Below are positions 1 through 7,249 of a stretch of DNA of 10,052 bases, piece by piece. The position numbers were made by a program, and so were the translations under genes. How positions within the stretch are numbered: the first letter of the stretch is position 1; each line of letters opens with the position of its first letter. The notes beneath the pieces are model-generated. The model saw nothing but the letters and a program-made list of their open reading frames with translations. It was not told the origin of the DNA and did not search any database. Source of the stretch: Zygnema cylindricum (lineage: Eukaryota; Streptophyta; Zygnematophyceae; Zygnematales; Zygnemataceae); NCBI GenBank assembly GCA_037447655.1, contig JBBHKE010002234.1, forward strand, positions 188,001-198,052. The letters run 5' to 3'.

Positions 1-45
1 TAAAAGATGAGTTGGCGTACAGATTGGCGTTTCCAAAAAGTATAA

Positions 46-240
46 AAATTGTGTCGTATGATTACATCGTACGCAGGTACATGGTACGCAAATCAAGATT
101 TGAAGTTAAGTTTTGTTGGTGTTAAAAATCTGAAAGATATTCAATATCGGATCGTAGCTTGCTTGGCGCAAGTCAATTTAGATCACGTGGCTTACAGACT
201 CTACATGATGGAACATCGACTCAATCGACCCGGTCTGTAG
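46..240 (+). CDS. Possible 3'-terminal exon of an unidentified gene (partial)
   Basis: The frame is open from 46 to a TAG at 238-240 after a TAA at 43-45. It ends in a protein-like stretch (QYRIVACLAQVNLDHVAYRL, then YMMEHRLNRPGL). The frame has an ATG at 58, but an internal AG at 75-76 (tacgcag) could be a splice acceptor, making 77-240 a terminal exon. A second frame, open from position 3 to a stop at 123-125, also looks protein-like (KDELAYRLAFPKSIKIVSYD), and the same AG/GT could be its donor. I do not recognise a family in either frame. Composition is less AT-biased than the following kilobase, which mildly favours coding. It could equally be chance or a fragment of a mobile element. Confidence 0.22.
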   Translation, partial: KLCRMITSYAGTWYANQDLKLSFVGVKNLKDIQYRIVACLAQVNLDHVAYRLYMMEHRLNRPGL

Positions 241-769
241 AGTTTGCCGTACAATTACAGAAACGTGAGAAGACATCTTGCTGGAAGGTACATTTAGTAC
301 AGTACTGTAATCCATGCAACTGTCTGTAATTTTAATGTTAGGTTTTTGAGTCGGCTAATTCGCGATAGCGTATGATGGAACTTCACGCAGCATCAATCAC
401 GAAATTTCTTCCTTGACATACGGATATTTATCGATGTCCAAGTCACTAATTTGGGTTTTAAATTTTGATTTTTCTCAAATAAGATCGAGAGTTTAATTTT
501 CCTTGGCCTAAGGGACCACATAAAATAGCTAAGAATGAAAGTACAATAATATCTAAATAGTGGGTGCACGGTTGATGTCCACCGTTTATAAATGTACCTT
601 TTCAAGTGAAATTTTCAAAAAATGAATTACTTGAGCCCAGACGCAAGGAACGCTCAAAAGCGAATTAGTCAACCGCGAACTAGTTTGACATTCACGGATG
701 TTTTAATTTCCGCGACGTCTGATTTCTAATCTTTGTACTAACCATGTATTACCACGGACCGTGATTAGG

Positions 770-820
770 TAATGAAAAATTAGAGTAAAACCAAAAGCAA
801 TTAGAGTAATGAACTCTAAT
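770..820. repeat. ATTAGAGT palindromic repeat, copy 1
   Basis: Positions 800-820 read ATTAGAGT-aatga-ACTCTAAT, a perfect 8-bp inverted repeat with a 5-nt spacer. Another ATTAGAGT lies just upstream at about 780-787. The 15-mer TAATGAAAAATTAGA at 770-784 recurs exactly at 1208-1222, so this is part of a dispersed repeat and not an isolated palindrome. The family is not recognised; it may be the end of a nonautonomous DNA element. Confidence 0.5.
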
Positions 821-1207
821 TTATGTTATAACTTTTCATAGAGGAAGTTTACTTTAATTTATTTGGGCTATATTTACAATTATCGGCTGAAATTATGAAC
901 ACTAAATTACGATTAGAAAAGGATTTGTGGTCGATAGTTCGACGTCATTTTGGCGTTAGAATTGAATGGCTGAATGTCAATTAATGTTCGCTGGTTTTAA
1001 TGCTGTTAACGATCGAGTTGCATCGCTTTTTTTTTTCGATGTGATTGATTTTTTTTTTGTGCGAGTATTTCATGCAGTGATTCTATTAAATCATTATTTG
1101 TACCTTTTACTAATAAAGTACAATTTGCATTGCAGTCGCGTCTTACTCATATTTAAAACGAACCTATATTAGAATGTTTTGAAATTAAACCTTACCTTAA
1201 ATTAGAA

Positions 1208-1242
1208 TAATGAAAAATTAGAATTATTTACTCTGTTAAGGT
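1208..1242. repeat. ATTAGAGT palindromic repeat, diverged copy 2
   Basis: This copy shares the 15-mer TAATGAAAAATTAGA with 770-784. Its continuation at 1216-1242 aligns with 8770-8796 (pattern AATTAGA..TATT.ACTCT.TTAAGG) with a few substitutions. The inverted-repeat core is degenerate here. Three related copies within 10 kb indicate a dispersed repeat family. Confidence 0.45.
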
Positions 1243-1280
1243 GATAGAGTTGAAATTTAGGGTGACGAATTAGCTTATTT

Positions 1281-1302
1281 ACTCTAATTCGTTAGCGGTG
1301 TA
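1281..1302 (+). mobile_element. Isolated MITE-like terminus ending GCGGTG-TA
   Basis: The sequence ACTCTAATTCGTTAGCGGTG-TA resembles the right ends at 1429-1452, 1618-1641 and 9633-9655, each of which combines an ACTAATA/ACTCTAAT-like block with a terminal CGGTG followed by TA. No convincing matching left end is visible upstream, so this is probably a solitary or degraded end. Confidence 0.35.
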
Positions 1303-1428
1303 ATGTATATAATATTCCATTTTGTTGTTTTAATTAGCATAATGCCAATTAAATACACCTTTTAAAAAAAATCAAATTTTGATTAGCATCAAGTACGGTA
1401 ATTTTTCTTCAACACTATCTAAACTTTG

Positions 1429-1452
1429 ACACTAATAACGATTCGCGGTGTA
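1429..1452 (+). mobile_element. MITE-like right terminus, abutting another element
   Basis: The 16-mer ACACTAATAACGATTC at 1429-1444 recurs exactly at 8298-8313. It leads into GCGGTG-TA, the end shared by this repeat family. Its own left end was not found; a TACACC at 1354-1359 matches only in its first bases. Immediately downstream, after three bases, begins the inverted end of the element at 1458-1639. Confidence 0.4.
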
Positions 1453-1457
1453 CTGTA

Positions 1458-1639
1458 CACCGCTATCCTATTATATATAACATAATTCGGTGCCCTTTTT
1501 CAAAAAAAAAACCGTACAATTAACGCTATTTAAGTACGTGGACCATAATCTGCCACGTCTCAGGCACTAAATTAGAATCAATAACGCTAAATATTTTTTG
1601 ACGCTATTTAATCCTTGACTCTAATAGCGATTGGCGGTG
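1458..1639. mobile_element. Short MITE-like element flanked by TA (182 bp)
   Basis: The left end is TA-CACCGCTATCCTATTA. The reverse complement of the right end is TA-CACCGCCAATCGCTATTA. They match in CACCGC and again in ATC(G)CTATTA with small gaps. A TA dinucleotide flanks both ends (1456-1457 and 1640-1641), as expected of Tc1/mariner-type target duplication. The interior has no coding frame. It contains a 6-bp inverted repeat (ACGTGG 1536-1541, CCACGT 1553-1558) and repeated ACGCTATTTAA words. The terminal inverted repeats are short and imperfect, so the boundaries are tentative. Confidence 0.45.
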
Positions 1640-1678
1640 TACCGAATTAATATTAATATTCAATTATCCACTCTATTA

Positions 1679-1972
1679 CTATTTCACTGCGTAGCGACGG
1701 TCCGTGTCCTCCTCTACCACTGGGGTGACTCGCGGGGTCGTGTGGACTTCTGGGAAACGGTCAAACGGGGAGAAGTACAAGTCCTGTGATGCGGGACGGT
1801 CGTACAAGCGTGCCATGTCACGGATAGCGTTCGTACATCCTGTCAGCAGCCACAAGACAGAAATGTACGACAGAAAAGAGAATGGTGGTGAAGTGTACGG
1901 ACGGACCTTCGCCGTTTTAAGGTTTTTATTTTTCAACTTTTTGAAGGACCGGAAAACCGCAAAATCTGAGAT
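1679..1972 (-). CDS. Possible 3'-terminal exon with a hydrophobic segment (partial, unidentified)
   Basis: On the minus strand a frame is open from a stop at 1973-1975 down to a TAG at 1679-1681. The part from about 1910 to 1682 looks coding. It is much richer in G+C than the flanks and uses C- and G-ending codons. It encodes a hydrophobic stretch (FSFLSYISVLWLLTGC) followed by a charged tail (MARLYDRPASQDLYFSPFDR, and an acidic EEDTDRR near the end). No Met precedes the hydrophobic part, so an upstream exon would be needed; a minus-strand AG near 1974 is a weak acceptor candidate. Upstream sequence on this strand is the retrotransposon LTR, so the gene, if real, was interrupted or rearranged there. 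I do not recognise the family. It could be the membrane-anchored C-terminus of a host protein or a piece of another element. Confidence 0.27.
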   Translation of the reverse strand: MSDFAVFRSFKKLKNKNLKTAKVRPYTSPPFSFLSYISVLWLLTGCTNAIRDMARLYDRPASQDLYFSPFDRFPEVHTTPRVTPVVEEDTDRRYAVK

Positions 1973-2025
1973 CTATTTACGACGCAATCTTCGGGTTCTT
2001 AATCACCGTTTGGAGTTTGTTGTTT

Positions 2026-2056
2026 CGAAGGAAGAAAGCGCGTGCGCCTTCCTTCG
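2026..2056. other. LTR stem-loop
   Basis: CGAAGGAAG (2026-2034) and CTTCCTTCG (2048-2056) form a perfect 9-bp inverted repeat around a 13-nt GC-rich loop containing GCGCGTGCGC. The same structure is at 7439-7469 in the 3' LTR. It lies about 100 bp upstream of the TATA box, so it could be a U3 regulatory palindrome; that role is inferred. Confidence 0.6.
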
Positions 2057-2159
2057 TGGAATTTTCATTGAAGAGTGCACAGTCAGCTAGGGACAGACTT
2101 CGTCGCTACGCTAAGTTCTGCTTGTCTTATCTTGTTGTCTCTTAGTGTAGAGTAGCGAG

Positions 2160-2168
2160 TATATATAG
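2160..2168 (+). promoter_or_regulatory. TATA box in 5' LTR
   Basis: TATATATAG is the only strong TATA-like motif in the shared LTR part. It is placed plausibly upstream of the R region and is duplicated at 7573-7581. Transcription would be expected to start some 25-35 bp downstream, near 2190-2200. Confidence 0.6.
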
Positions 2169-2427
2169 GCAGCAGTGTACATCTGCAGAGTATTAATTAA
2201 TCAACCAATTAATCATAGAGGATTAATATTGGAGTAGAGATTATTTAAAAGAGAAGAGTGAAGAGAGAGAAGAGAGAAGAGACATGATGTAAAGAGGCTT
2301 CGGCGAAGAACACTTATAAATCTTTTTGGCTGACTATTCCTCTTGTCTTTTATGAGCTTCCGCTGTGTAATGATTTATGTTTTATGAATTATTTTTTGTA
2401 AAACTCTTTTGCTTAAGATCCTTCAAT

Positions 2428-2439
2428 TGGTATCGGAGC
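2428..2439 (+). promoter_or_regulatory. Primer-binding site, initiator tRNA-Met type
   Basis: TGGTATCGGAGC lies two bases after the LTR's terminal CA. Plant copia elements typically carry TGGTATCAGAGC, complementary to the initiator Met-tRNA 3' end; this copy differs by one base (A to G). The site primes minus-strand cDNA synthesis. Confidence 0.85.
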
Positions 2440-2467
2440 TAGTGCTTCGGAGATAGAGAGAGAGCGC

Positions 2468-4726
2468 ATGGGGAGGAAGAAGAATAGAAATACTCTTTCC
2501 CCCATGTCGACTTCGGAGAGAGCAAGAGAGTTCAGTTTTTCGGGTTCTCAATTTGAGGAGACTCGGAATACGGAGAGAAAATTTGAGGAGATGTTTGATA
2601 CATTAATGAGATATGTAGATTCACGATTTCAAACTCAATCTAGTGAGAAAAGAGAATTTGCTTCATTTCAGGCTGCCGATCCATTCAGTGGAGGAGCTAA
2701 TGAGAGTGAGATAAAAGAGAGAATTAGGAAAGGTAAAGCAAAGATAGAGGAAGATTCAGATTTTGAAGAAGCGTTGGATAATGAAGATGATTATAATATG
2801 TCGGGGAAATCCGTGGCCTTTAATGGCACCAATTATGCGGTTTGGAAGAAATTTATTTCAAATCAACTTATTCTCAAGAGGCTTTGGAGGATTGTCAATG
2901 GAGAAGAGAAGATGCCAACGGAGAGCAAGGCACGTGCTCAATGGAGGTTGAAAGATATTGCGGCAACGACCGGTTTGATGAAGAATTGCACTTCTTCCGT
3001 GCTTGATCATTTCCTCGCTCACGGAACGGCCCATGAGTGTTGGCAAGCACTTGAAGAGCAATATGAGAAAGGTGTTGAGAACAAAGGTCAATATGTTTAT
3101 ACGGATTTTATGAATTTTAAAATCAAGTCAAATGAATTGATGGATGATGCCGTGAAGCGCTTCAATATCATACTCGAGCAATTACTCAACAATGGTCGAG
3201 TTATTTTGGATGCGGATAAATTAAGTGTGTTTCTTAACGCTTTGCCGAAGAAGCTTTCGCATCTTAAAGCTATTTTACGAGCGAAGGCGGATAACACTTT
3301 CGGATTCACCGTCAATTTTATCAAAATGTCGGAGGGAACTCCATCGGCTTCTTCAAGTGGAGGAGGAGGAGTTCTCAACTCTACTACTCCCGAAACCCCG
3401 GATCTTAACTATGCCGGTGGTAGAGGAAGTGGTAGAGGAGGTGGCCCGAGAGGTGGTGGTGGCGGCCGAGGCAACAAGAGGGAGCAAGGTCGTCCACCGA
3501 AAGTCCCTTCAGATCTTTCCAATGTGACATGCTACCGGTGTAACTGGCTTGGACATTTGTCTTCATCTTGTCCGGATAAGGATAAGCAATGTCATTTTTG
3601 CGGTAAGTGGGGGCATACGATCCCTCAATGTTATGCAAAGAGTGGAGATTCCGGAGGTGGAAGAGGAGCTAGAGGAGGTGATAGAGGCGCCCGAGGTGGC
3701 GGCCGAGGAGGACGCCGCGGTGGTGGTAGTGGTTACGGTAATGCAAATTACTTTGACTATGGTAATGAAACCGGTGATGTTTTTCCGGTTCTTAACCTTA
3801 CCCTTGATTTGGTAAGTAGTGGAGGAAATTTGGAAAAAGAGTGGATCATTGATACGGGGGCATCTCACCATGTTTGCACGGATGCTACCTTGTTTGATGA
3901 CATGAGGGAACTTACGGTTCCAAAGTTTATTACGGTAGCAAGCGGCCATGTCATTTCGGTTGGTATGGTTGGCACGGTTCGGCTTGATCTTCTTTCATGG
4001 GATAATGATGGGAAGGAGAGATCGACGGAGTATCGTCTTCAAAATACTCTTTACATTCCGGACGGTTCGGTTAATTTGTTAAGCGTTCCACAAATCCAAA
4101 AGAGTGGTGGAAGTTTACTTGCGAGAGGTGATCAATCTATCGAGATTTGGAATGAGAAGGGGAATGTAATTGGAGAAGGAGTTGTAACGGATGCGAATCA
4201 TAGTCGGCTCTTATGGAGGAGGCCGAAATCTAAAGTTCCCACCGAGGGAATTTCACATCAAATTTCGGAGTTGAAAGGTGATCTTACCTTATGGCATCAT
4301 CGAATGTGTCATACATCCGAGGTAAGTTTGAAGAAGATGATTCGTCATTCTTCGGTGAGGGGTTTGGACCTTGCATCCGGTGAGAAGGTGAACGGATGCG
4401 GAGGATGTAGCAAAGGACGTCAAATTCGGAAATCCCATCCGAATAAATACATCAAGCATCGTGCTCAAAGTCCTTTGGAGGTTGTTCACATCGATCTTTG
4501 TGGACATATTAAACCCGAGACAATTGGAGGTAATAAGTATACTTTGGTGATTGTTGATGACTTCTCTCGGAAGTCATGGGTGTACTTATTGAAAAAGAAA
4601 TCGGATGCATTTGAAAAATTTAAAGAATGGCATGTAATGGCCGAAAGGCAAATTGATAAGAAGCTTAAGTCTATTCGATCGGATAATGGAGGGGAGTTTG
4701 TTGTTTTTGAGGGGTATTGTAAGTAG
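2468..4726 (+). CDS. Gag, protease and N-terminal integrase segment (752 codons to first stop)
   Basis: Residues 1-110 are a charged extension rich in Glu, Arg and Ser. About 111-300 is the copia-type Gag region (FNGTNYAVWKKFI near its start). Two CX2CX4HX4C zinc knuckles lie at about 355-368 and 375-388. Gly/Arg-rich blocks flank them (about 316-345 and 395-422), so nucleic-acid binding is likely. The aspartic protease active site DTGAS begins at about residue 462. The integrase HHCC zinc module has His at 610 and 615 and Cys at 644 and 647, followed by catalytic Asp at about 676 (HIDLCG) and 739 (RSDNGGEF). The TAG at 4724 falls between the second Asp and the catalytic Glu. Translation of this segment alone would give Gag plus protease and an incomplete integrase. 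Confidence 0.93.
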   Translation: MGRKKNRNTLSPMSTSERAREFSFSGSQFEETRNTERKFEEMFDTLMRYVDSRFQTQSSEKREFASFQAADPFSGGANESEIKERIRKGKAKIEEDSDFEEALDNEDDYNMSGKSVAFNGTNYAVWKKFISNQLILKRLWRIVNGEEKMPTESKARAQWRLKDIAATTGLMKNCTSSVLDHFLAHGTAHECWQALEEQYEKGVENKGQYVYTDFMNFKIKSNELMDDAVKRFNIILEQLLNNGRVILDADKLSVFLNALPKKLSHLKAILRAKADNTFGFTVNFIKMSEGTPSASSSGGGGVLNSTTPETPDLNYAGGRGSGRGGGPRGGGGGRGNKREQGRPPKVPSDLSNVTCYRCNWLGHLSSSCPDKDKQCHFCGKWGHTIPQCYAKSGDSGGGRGARGGDRGARGGGRGGRRGGGSGYGNANYFDYGNETGDVFPVLNLTLDLVSSGGNLEKEWIIDTGASHHVCTDATLFDDMRELTVPKFITVASGHVISVGMVGTVRLDLLSWDNDGKERSTEYRLQNTLYIPDGSVNLLSVPQIQKSGGSLLARGDQSIEIWNEKGNVIGEGVVTDANHSRLLWRRPKSKVPTEGISHQISELKGDLTLWHHRMCHTSEVSLKKMIRHSSVRGLDLASGEKVNGCGGCSKGRQIRKSHPNKYIKHRAQSPLEVVHIDLCGHIKPETIGGNKYTLVIVDDFSRKSWVYLLKKKSDAFEKFKEWHVMAERQIDKKLKSIRSDNGGEFVVFEGYCK

Positions 4727-5593
4727 TGGGGGATAAGGCATCAATTCACGGCGCCTTATTCTTCGGAATCAAATAGAGTGGCCGAGAGAAAGAATCGTAC
4801 CTTACAAGAAATGGTCCGTGCGATGGTTCATAGCTCCGAACGAGAGATGTTTTTGTGGGGAGATGCGATTCTTACGGCGAATTACATTTGTAACCGAAGA
4901 CTCACTTCGGTTTCCGGAATAAAAACACCGGAGGAGTTATGGAGTTGTAGAAAGCCCACGGTTCATCATTTGAGAATTTGGGGATGTCATGCTACGGTTT
5001 ATGTAGAATCAATTAAGAGGAAGGGGAAATTTGCACCAAGGTGTTGGCCGGGAATTTTTGTTGGTTATAGTGCGAAGGGGAATTTGTACCGAGTGTATGA
5101 TCCGGCTCGTCACACCGTGGAGGAATCTCGGAATGTGGATTTTCATGAGGATCTCAAATCCGCCATGAATTCCGTTGGGAAATTTAAAGAAAATTTGGAT
5201 TTCTATGAGGAGAGTGAAATTGAGAACTTTCCGTTCATTGGGGATTCAGAATCCGATGTGGAACCGAATGAGAACACTAAGAAAAAAAACTTGACGAAAT
5301 CGGTTGAAATTGAATTTGAAAGAAAGAGTAATGGATCTTTGGATTCCCGAGTGCTTTCGAACATTCGGAAATCTCAAAGTTCTAAATTGAGTTCTAAATC
5401 GAGTGAGAAGGAAATTGAAATTGAATCCGAGGAAGACAAAGAGGAAAAAGAGGAGGAGCAAGTTATTCGGAGGAGCTCTCGGATTACAAAGGGGAAGAAA
5501 CCGGAGAAACTCACTTACGATCGAAAAGGGGAAAATACATCAAATTCGCATTATTTTCTTTCTGATGCTAAGGAGACGGAGTTTCTTTTGTAG
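4727..5593 (+). pseudogene. Integrase C-terminal half and acidic linker, between stops 1 and 2
   Basis: The frame continues directly after the TAG with RHQFTAPYSS and then VAERKNRTLQEMV, which carries the integrase catalytic Glu (codon at 4784). About 33 codons separate it from the second Asp, as expected for D,D(35)E integrases. A GKFAPR...WPGIFVGYS region typical of the copia integrase C-terminus follows at about 5020-5070. From about 5200 the segment turns into a low-complexity acidic and Ser/Lys-rich linker (ESEEDKEEKEEEQVIRRSSR), normal between copia IN and RT. There is no own start signal, so it should be produced only by readthrough of the first stop. It ends at TAG 5591-5593. Confidence 0.88.
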
Positions 5594-7249
5594 CAATCAC
5601 TTACGGAAAATATGACCGGCGACCCTCAATCTTATGTCGAGGCTAGAAGGTCGGTTGATTGGGAGAGTAAGTGGAAACCGGCGTGGGAGAAAGAATTTAA
5701 GTCGGTGGTTGATAATCGAACTTTTGAGGAAGTGAAATTACCGGAGGGGAAAAAGGCGATTGATGCAAAGTGGGTCTTTTAAACCAAAACTGGAGCGTCG
5801 GGTGAAATAATTAAGTACAAGGCGAGGCTTGTGTGTAACCGGTTCCAACAACGTGAGGGAATCGATTTTAAGGAGACTTATGCTCCCGTGGTGAAGTTCG
5901 ACTCTCTACGGATTATTATTGCAATTGCAGCGATGGGGAAGAAGCACGTCCGTCAAATGGACGTTGAGACCGCGTTTTTAAATGGTGAGTTGGAGGAAGA
6001 GGTATATATGAACGTACCGGAAGGTGTCTCTCCTTTGAAGGAAGGAAATGTATGGCGTTTGAGAAAATCATTATATGGTTTGAAACAAGCACCACGCACT
6101 TGGTATTTGAGACTTCATCAAGTGTTATTGAAGTTTGGATTTGTACAGACTACGTCCGATTGTGGAGTTTACGTGAAAGATGAAGGAGTTGATCAAATCA
6201 TCTTTTCTGTTTATGTGGATGATTTCTTGATGGCATGCGACAAGTTGGAGCACATTAATGAGTTGAAATGTTATCTTGGATTACATTTCAAAGTAACCGA
6301 TCTTGGAGAGGTACGACATATTTTGGGGATTGAAGTGATACGTGACAAGGAGGGGAACATTAAATTGAGTCAAGCTCAATATTGTAAGGAGATTTTGGAG
6401 AGATTCGGTATGACTGACGCGAAACCGCTTTCTACACCGTTGGATGGAAACCTACACATTCGTAAGTTTGAAGAGGAGGATTCTATCGACGTACCTTATC
6501 GAGAGGCGGTTGGTTCACTTATGTACCTTAGCGTTGGTACTCGTCTAGATATTTCGGCCGCGGTTTCTATCGTCAGCCGTTATTGTCACGAGCCAAAGAA
6601 GGCGCATTGGGAGGCCGTACGACGTATCTTTCGATACTTGGTTGGTACGATTGATCTTGGACTTTTGTTTACTTCTGACAAAAATTCTTTGGAGTGTGTT
6701 GGGTATTGTGACGCGGATTGGGGCGGCGATTTTGATTCAAGTAAGTCTACGTCAGGATATGCATTTATTTTTGGGGGAGCTGCGATCTCGTGGAGTTCAA
6801 GGCTACAACCTACGGTTGCGTTGAGTTCCACAGAATCTGAGTATATGGCTGCGTGTCATGTAGCTAAGGCTTCGATTTGGATTAAGGAGATGTTACGTGA
6901 GTTAAGCATTCCTATTGGTTGTATGACGATTTATTCTGATAGCATGAATTCTATGGCGTTGGCGAAAAATCCTGTGTTTCACAAGAGGACGAAACACATT
7001 AGGATCCAATGGCATTTTGTAAGAGATTTGGTTACGGCAAATGAGATTGAATTTTCGTACGTACCAACTAAAGAGGAAGCGGCTGATTTGTTGACAAAGG
7101 CTGCTACACATGATGTGTTTGAGAGGGGACGACCGAAACTTGGATTATTTTTGAAAAGTTTGGCGATTCCGACAATAAGAGGGGGATTGTTGGATTATTG
7201 TCGTTTCGCGGTATTTCTGCGAAGCGTCATACCAACATTTAATTGTTGA
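5594..7249 (+). pseudogene. Reverse transcriptase and RNase H segment with an early stop
   Basis: After the TAG at 5591 the frame resumes into the RT N-terminus (WKPAWEKEFKSVV at about 5670-5710). It meets TAA at 5780-5782 just after KWVF, then continues uninterrupted to 7249. RT motifs visible are QMDVETAFLNGELEEEVYM (about 5955-6011), SLYGLKQAPRTWY and the catalytic YVDD at 6212-6223. RNase H follows with YCDADWGG (Asp codon at 6710), STESEY (about 6827-6844), YSDS (near 6932) and a closing ADLLTKA. The final 30 or so residues lie past the expected RNase H end and overlap the polypurine tract and 62 nt of the 3' LTR. From 5783 on the segment itself is intact. Confidence 0.92.
7174..7186 (+). 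promoter_or_regulatory. Polypurine tract
   Basis: AATAAGAGGGGGA lies immediately before TTGTTGG, the junction expected before a plant-type copia LTR that begins TGTTGG. It primes plus-strand cDNA synthesis. It fixes the 3' LTR start at 7188 and shows that the 5' LTR is truncated. It lies inside the open pol frame. Confidence 0.8.

Larger units (their letters stand above)
241..1280. other. AT-rich noncoding spacer
   Basis: All frames are short and lack protein-like composition. T and A runs are common, for example poly-T at 1027-1037 and 1050-1058. The only structure seen is the ATTAGAGT-type repeats near 770-822 and 1208-1242, listed separately. No RNA gene or convincing exon was found. Confidence 0.6.
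2007..2425 (+). repeat. 5' LTR, 5'-truncated
   Basis: This stretch matches 7420-7838 at an exact offset of 5413 bp over 419 bp, with two mismatches. It ends in TTCA, the normal ...CA LTR terminus, two bases before the PBS. The first 232 bp of the 3' LTR (7188-7419) have no counterpart; sequence before 2007 is unrelated apart from a weak TCA.C / TTAA similarity at 1998-2006. It keeps the TATA box and the purine-rich block (2247-2283), so the core promoter, R and U5 should remain, while most of U3 is missing. Confidence 0.9.
2468..7249 (+). pseudogene. copia gag-pol polyprotein gene, broken by three in-frame stops
   Basis: A single frame of about 1,594 codons runs from an ATG 28 bp past the PBS to TGA at 7247-7249. 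It covers Gag, protease, integrase, reverse transcriptase and RNase H, the full copia order and a usual copia polyprotein length. It is interrupted by TAG at 4724-4726 (integrase core), TAG at 5591-5593 (integrase-RT linker) and TAA at 5780-5782 (RT N-terminus). Frame is never shifted, and domains before and after each stop retain catalytic motifs. The last codons run past the polypurine tract into the 3' LTR. The three segments are described separately. Confidence 0.92.

Noticed and set aside
966-1172. Plus-strand open frame of 68 codons
   Set aside because: It is dominated by T-run-encoded Phe and Leu in AT-rich DNA, with no motif or splice context.
770-1640. CRISPR-like array from recurring ATTAGAGT and CGGTGTA words
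   Set aside because: Spacing is irregular, the repeats are short and inverted, and the context is eukaryotic; dispersed MITE-like repeats explain it better.
1704-2090. Plus-strand 128-codon open frame spanning the flank and the LTR
   Set aside because: It crosses the LTR junction and its composition is less protein-like than the minus-strand frame over 1679-1936; its tail is repeated by chance in the 3' LTR.
3097-3949. Several minus-strand and alternate-frame open frames inside gag-pol
   Set aside because: They are shadows of the repetitive Gly/Arg-rich and Gag coding sequence; the plus-strand frame has clear domains.
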